From: Akkermansiaceae bacterium
GTDB taxonomy: Bacteria; Verrucomicrobiota; Verrucomicrobiia; Verrucomicrobiales; DEV007
Direction of reading: 5' to 3'
Length of the DNA stretch: 64,000 nucleotides
Assembly: GCA_024233085.1 (NCBI GenBank)
Contig: JACKQC010000013.1
Span: 62,001 to 126,000, forward strand
The notes beneath the pieces are model-generated. The model worked only from the letters and a program-made list of their open reading frames with translations, did not search any database and was not told the origin of the DNA. Numbering within the stretch: position 1 is the stretch's first letter; each line of letters opens with the position of its first letter. This document shows positions 60,877-64,000 of the stretch, piece by piece. The position numbers were made by a program, and so were the translations under genes.

Positions 60877-62333
60877 TTCGCCGGAGGAGCCGCCGCCTTC
60901 GGCTTCGATTTGGTTTTGCCCTTCGCCTTCGACGGCGCGCCTTTGAATTCCCACATCGCCGACGGCACGTGCGCTTCGGCGAAGAAGGCTCGGGCCTTCG
61001 CCACCTCGTCCGGATGGGTTGCGGCGATGTCGTTTTCCTCCCCGCGGTCGGCTCCGAGGTCGTACAGCTCGATTTTGGCCTTCTCAAGACCGTCTTTCGC
61101 AAGCCCGAGTTGCACGGCTTTCCAGTTTCCGAAGCGAACCGCCCGCTTGCCGCCCTGCTCGTAGAATTCCCAGTAAAGGTAATCGTGACGTTTCTGGTCG
61201 GAGAGTTTTCCCAACAGAGTCGGCACCATCGAGATTCCATCGGTGTCCTCGGCCGGCGAGGCGCCCGCCAGTTCGCACAGAGTCGGCATCGCATCCCAGT
61301 GGGCCGAGACAAGGTCGCTTGTCGAGCCCGCGGCGATTTTCCCCGGCCAGCGCGCCAAGAGTGGCGCCCGAATGCCTCCCTCATAGACGTCGCGCTTGTG
61401 GCCGCGGAAGGGGCCGTTGCTGTCGAAGAAGTCCGGCTGATGCCCGCCCTCCTGATGCGGACCGTTGTCCGAGCTGAGCATGACCAGGGTGTTGTCGTCA
61501 ATGCCCAGTTCCTTCAGGAGATCGAGCAGTTCGCCCACATTGCGGTCCAGTCGCGTCATCATCGCAGCGAAAGCCGCCACCGGATTGCGCACCTCGGGTC
61601 CGGCGTATTTCCCGATCGTGTCCTCGAAGGCGGCGAACTGCCCGCGGAACGGCGCCATCTCCTCCTCGGGCGCATGCATCGCCGCGTGGGGAATCGTCAC
61701 CGGCAGATAGGCGAAAAAGGGGCCCTCCCGATGCTCGCGGATGAAGGCCAGCGCCTCGGTCATGATAAGATCGTGCGCGTATGTCTTTCCGTCCAGCTCG
61801 ACCCGCCCACGGTTTTTCCACAGGTGATCCGGGTAGTAATTGTGCGCCTCGCGCTGGCAGTTGTAGCCGTGGAAAAGATCGAAATGCTCCGCCGGATCGC
61901 TCTCCGACCCCGGCGCGCCGAGTCCCCATTTGCCGAAGGCGCCGGTGGCGTAGCCCACCCCTTTCAGCAGGCGCGGCAGAGTCACGATGTCCGCCGGCAT
62001 CGGTGCCTGGCCCTCCGGCTTCACCTCGCGGTTGCCCCGGACGTAGGTGTGGCCAGTGTGTTTCCCCGTCATCAGCGAGCAGCGCGTCGGCGCGCACACC
62101 GTGCTGCCGGAGTAGTGATCGGTGAATTTCATCCCCTCCGTCGCCAGACGGTCGATGTTTGGCGTCGTGAATTTCGCCTGACCATAGCAACTCAGGTCGC
62201 CCCAGCCCGCGTCGTCGAGGAGGATGTAGATCAGATTCGGCCGGTCGGCGGCCCGGACCGATTGGAGAACGAAGAGGACGAGACCGAGGAGGACGGCGAA
62301 CGGCATCCGCCCGCGCGCGGAGATTTTCTTCAT
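60873..62333 (-). CDS. Secreted type I sulfatase with a Lys/Ala-rich tail
   Basis: A 486-residue protein with a signal peptide (about 1-28). LIYILLDDAGWGDLSCYG (34-51, D40-D41) and the formylglycine site C80 in CAPTR (80-84) show an active type I sulfatase, as do GKWGLGAPGSESDP, LSSDNGPHQEGGHQPDFFDSNG and the C-terminal YDLGADRGEENDIA segment. The last 20 residues are Lys/Ala/Pro-rich and may be a surface tether or disordered tail. It is translationally coupled to the next gene downstream. Substrate is unknown. It is divergent from the SGNH hydrolase gene, with 115 bases between them. Confidence 0.92.
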   Translation of the reverse strand: MKKISARGRMPFAVLLGLVLFVLQSVRAADRPNLIYILLDDAGWGDLSCYGQAKFTTPNIDRLATEGMKFTDHYSGSTVCAPTRCSLMTGKHTGHTYVRGNREVKPEGQAPMPADIVTLPRLLKGVGYATGAFGKWGLGAPGSESDPAEHFDLFHGYNCQREAHNYYPDHLWKNRGRVELDGKTYAHDLIMTEALAFIREHREGPFFAYLPVTIPHAAMHAPEEEMAPFRGQFAAFEDTIGKYAGPEVRNPVAAFAAMMTRLDRNVGELLDLLKELGIDDNTLVMLSSDNGPHQEGGHQPDFFDSNGPFRGHKRDVYEGGIRAPLLARWPGKIAAGSTSDLVSAHWDAMPTLCELAGASPAEDTDGISMVPTLLGKLSDQKRHDYLYWEFYEQGGKRAVRFGNWKAVQLGLAKDGLEKAKIELYDLGADRGEENDIAATHPDEVAKARAFFAEAHVPSAMWEFKGAPSKAKGKTKSKPKAAAPPAK

Positions 62334-62448
62334 GCCTTCACCGAGTGCCAGAAAGCGGTGGCTCGGTCAAATCGCGGCGATCCCCTGATCGCGTCGGCTT
62401 CGAGCTTGATCGCGGCACCGGAATGCGGTTCAACATCCCCCGAATGCC

Positions 62449-63618
62449 ATGATATCCAAGTCACCAGCCGGGTTTTTACTCGTTCTTCTGGCCGCGTCGC
62501 TCGTCGGCGCGGGACTCCACGCGCAGCAGCCCGTGCCTGGCGAGGCTGACATCCAGCTTACTCTGCCGCCGGAGATTTACGCCGTTCCCGGCGTGCCCAT
62601 GACGATCGACTTCGCAAATGTCGCCCTCGTCGCCCCGGATCAGAGCGCCCCGCCTCGCTTTGTGGTCAAATGCGACTCCGGCGCCGCGAACGAAACCCGC
62701 TGGACACTCGACGCCCGGCCCGAGCAGGCCGGCGCCCGCATTCCCCTCGAGATCGAGGCTTTCGATCCCGGTGGGCGCGGCCTTGGGAGCGTCCGAACCA
62801 CCGTGCGGGTCGCTCCCGCCGATGCCGGCAAAAACCGCGACGTGTCCCTGCTCATCATCGGCGACAGTCTGACCGCCGCCACGATTTATCCGAACGAAAT
62901 CGCCAAGCTCCTCAACCGGCCGGGGAATCCCGCCTGGCGCATGCTGGGCACCCAGAAACGCGGGGAAACCCTTCCCGGCGTCGCCCACGAAGGCTATGGC
63001 GGCTGGACCTGGAAACGCTTTCGCACCCAGTTCGATCCCGCCATGCCCGAGCCCGGCAAGACCGGCGGCAGCCCCTTCCTTTTCGCTCCGGATACCCCTG
63101 GCGACGCCGCCAATCTCGATCTTTCCCGCTACTTTGCCGAGCGCGGGGGCACCGGGGCGCCACCGACCCACGTCGTCATCATGCTCGGTATCAACGACTG
63201 TTTTCATCCGAATCCCGACGAACCCGCCGCCGTCGAGGCGAAAATCGATGAGATGTTCGTCGAAGCCGAGGCATTCCTCGCCGCCCTCCGCCGCGCCGCG
63301 CCCGAAGCCGAAATCGGTCTTTGCCTGACCACGCCCGGCAACGCCCGTGACGCCGCTTTTGCCGCCAACTACAAGGATCGCTACACCCGCTGGGGATGGC
63401 GCCGCATTCAGCATCGCCTCGTCAAACGCCAGATCGCCCGCTTCGCCGGTCGCGAACCGGAGCGGCTCTTCGTGATCCCCGCCGAGACGCATCTTGATGT
63501 CGTCGCCGGCTATCCCGAAAACAACGCCGTCCACCCCAATACCGAGGGCTACGCCCAGATCGCCGCCAGCATTTACTCCTGGCTGAAGTGGCGGCTCGCC
63601 GCGGTCGAAGAAAAGTGA
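62449..63618 (+). CDS. Secreted SGNH/GDSL-family hydrolase with an N-terminal beta domain
   Basis: A 389-residue protein with a signal peptide (1-25). The N-terminal 100 residues look like a beta-sandwich. The SGNH domain starts at SLLIIGDSLT (133-142, nucleophile S140), followed by EGYGGWTWKRF (181-191, oxyanion glycine), the GIND motif (247-250, N249) and a C-terminal catalytic NAVHPNTEGY segment (H near 364). These are carbohydrate esterases (deacetylases) or lipases; with the sulfatases around it, a deacetylase acting on a glycan is likely. The next gene is rpsP, 67 bases downstream. Confidence 0.88.
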   Translation: MISKSPAGFLLVLLAASLVGAGLHAQQPVPGEADIQLTLPPEIYAVPGVPMTIDFANVALVAPDQSAPPRFVVKCDSGAANETRWTLDARPEQAGARIPLEIEAFDPGGRGLGSVRTTVRVAPADAGKNRDVSLLIIGDSLTAATIYPNEIAKLLNRPGNPAWRMLGTQKRGETLPGVAHEGYGGWTWKRFRTQFDPAMPEPGKTGGSPFLFAPDTPGDAANLDLSRYFAERGGTGAPPTHVVIMLGINDCFHPNPDEPAAVEAKIDEMFVEAEAFLAALRRAAPEAEIGLCLTTPGNARDAAFAANYKDRYTRWGWRRIQHRLVKRQIARFAGREPERLFVIPAETHLDVVAGYPENNAVHPNTEGYAQIAASIYSWLKWRLAAVEEK

Positions 63619-63641
63619 CACGCCCCCCTTGATTTTCGCGA

Positions 63642-63667
63642 AAAGGGCGTTACCTAGTTCGCCCTTT
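63642..63667 (+). promoter_or_regulatory. Hairpin in the rpsP leader
   Basis: AAAGGGCG (63642-63649) paired with CGCCCTTT (63660-63667), with a ten-base loop, 18 bases before the rpsP ATG. It may control rpsP translation or transcription, or end transcription from the SGNH gene; the following T-run is short. Confidence 0.35.
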
Positions 63668-63685
63668 ACGACCCGAATCAAGGCG

Positions 63686-63937
63686 ATGGTAAAAATCAGA
63701 CTCAGACGCGAAGGAACCAAGGATCGTCCGTATTACCGGATGGTGGTGGCGGACAGCCGTGCCCGCAAGGACGGCCGATTCATCGAGCAGGTGGGCAGCT
63801 ACGATCCCCTGGCCAACGGTGAAAATTACAAGATGGATCTCGAAAAAGTCGAGTCCTGGCTCGCCAAAGGCGCCCAGCCCAGCGACACCGTCCGGAGCCT
63901 GATCAAGAAGGCCCGCCAAAAAGCCTCCGCCGCCTGA
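63686..63937 (+). CDS. rpsP: 30S ribosomal protein S16
   Basis: An 83-residue protein with the full S16 pattern: MVKIRLRREGTKDRPYYRMVVADSR (given in two parts: VKIRLRREGTKDRPYY and RMVVADSRARKDGRFIE), then VGSYDPLANGE and a C-terminal basic helix. S16 is an early assembly protein of the small ribosomal subunit. The start is the ATG at 63686. In most bacteria rpsP is followed by rimM, trmD and rplS; here an intrinsic terminator follows within 30 bases. Confidence 0.97.
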   Translation: MVKIRLRREGTKDRPYYRMVVADSRARKDGRFIEQVGSYDPLANGENYKMDLEKVESWLAKGAQPSDTVRSLIKKARQKASAA

Positions 63938-63963
63938 TTCGGCGTCCGTTTGAATTTCCTAAG

Positions 63964-63996
63964 AAAGGGACCTCGCGAGGCGGGTCCCTTTTTTTT
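63964..63996 (+). terminator. Rho-independent terminator after rpsP
   Basis: AAAGGGACC (63964-63972) paired with GGTCCCTTT (63983-63991), followed by a run of eight T. A clear intrinsic terminator on the plus strand. Confidence 0.93.
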
Positions 63997-64000
63997 GCGC

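Noticed and set aside
1..64000. tRNA, rRNA or tmRNA genes
   Set aside because: I looked in the intergenic regions for cloverleaf-like sequence with GGTTCGAATCC-type arms and found none; most gaps are also too short.

Overview
The window looks like a chromosomal segment of a GC-rich member of the Verrucomicrobiota (PVC superphylum). The evidence is the gene mix: a DUF1592-type cytochrome protein beside a DUF1552 protein, three type I sulfatases, sialidase-like propellers, Tat-exported TIM-barrel and Gfo/Idh/MocA proteins, and small solitary pilin-like genes with AT-rich promoters. Class or genus cannot be fixed from the window. No rRNA, tRNA, phage, insertion sequence with a transposase, or CRISPR array was seen.

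Layout. 1-3131: edge of a sodium:solute symporter (minus), then a beta-helix protein and a translationally coupled propeller protein (plus). 3147-9334: a minus-strand run of a DUF6807/PmoA-like protein, a vapBC-type toxin-antitoxin pair, a Gfo/Idh/MocA oxidoreductase and an LsrF-type thiolase closed by a strong intrinsic terminator, followed by a pilin-like gene and a TIM-barrel protein. 9335-9898: a 21-bp tandem array and a dispersed repeat. 9899-13178: rodA, a catalytically eroded ABC ATPase and a DMT transporter. 13232-20069: CE15 esterase, membrane protein, TIM barrel, a cysteine/histidine exported protein and a large esterase. 20074-22435: sulfatase plus a PIN/antitoxin pair. 22589-30371: PHP phosphatase, LuxR-type regulator and two giant secreted FG-GAP paralogues. 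30446-38982: DUF1592, DUF1552 and PQQ-like propeller proteins, then a histidine kinase with discoidin-like sensor domains and its response regulator. 39119-43471: possible Ile-rich leader peptide, cimA, M23 peptidase, uppP and a TPM protein. 43582-59242: sialidases, a membrane glycosyltransferase, a cytochrome lipoprotein and a long plus-strand catabolic block (two-lobed sialidase, sialidase/hydrolase fusion, BASS transporter, APH-fold kinase, HpaI-type aldolase, sulfatase, lactonase, Smr). 59474-64000: second pilin-like gene, secreted protein plus sulfatase, SGNH hydrolase, rpsP.

How it fits together. Most genes suit a degrader of complex, sulfated, acidic polysaccharides: exported esterases, sulfatases and sialidases expose sugars; symporters import the products; the TIM barrels, oxidoreductases, kinase, aldolase and lactonase would process them. 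The two-component system with extracellular discoidin-like modules is a plausible glycan sensor. Housekeeping genes (rodA, uppP, cimA, rpsP, a PHP histidinol-phosphatase-like gene) are interspersed.

The most unusual feature is a family of ten palindromic repeats of about 40-70 bp (core CRACAGGGTTGGGTC and its reverse complement). Most lie just downstream of genes. One lies in frame inside the DUF1592 gene and one supplies the start codon of a membrane-protein gene. The second is the 21-bp tandem array, in which every unit keeps a GGAAAnnTTTCC-like dyad. No database search or folding was run; family names come from motif recognition.
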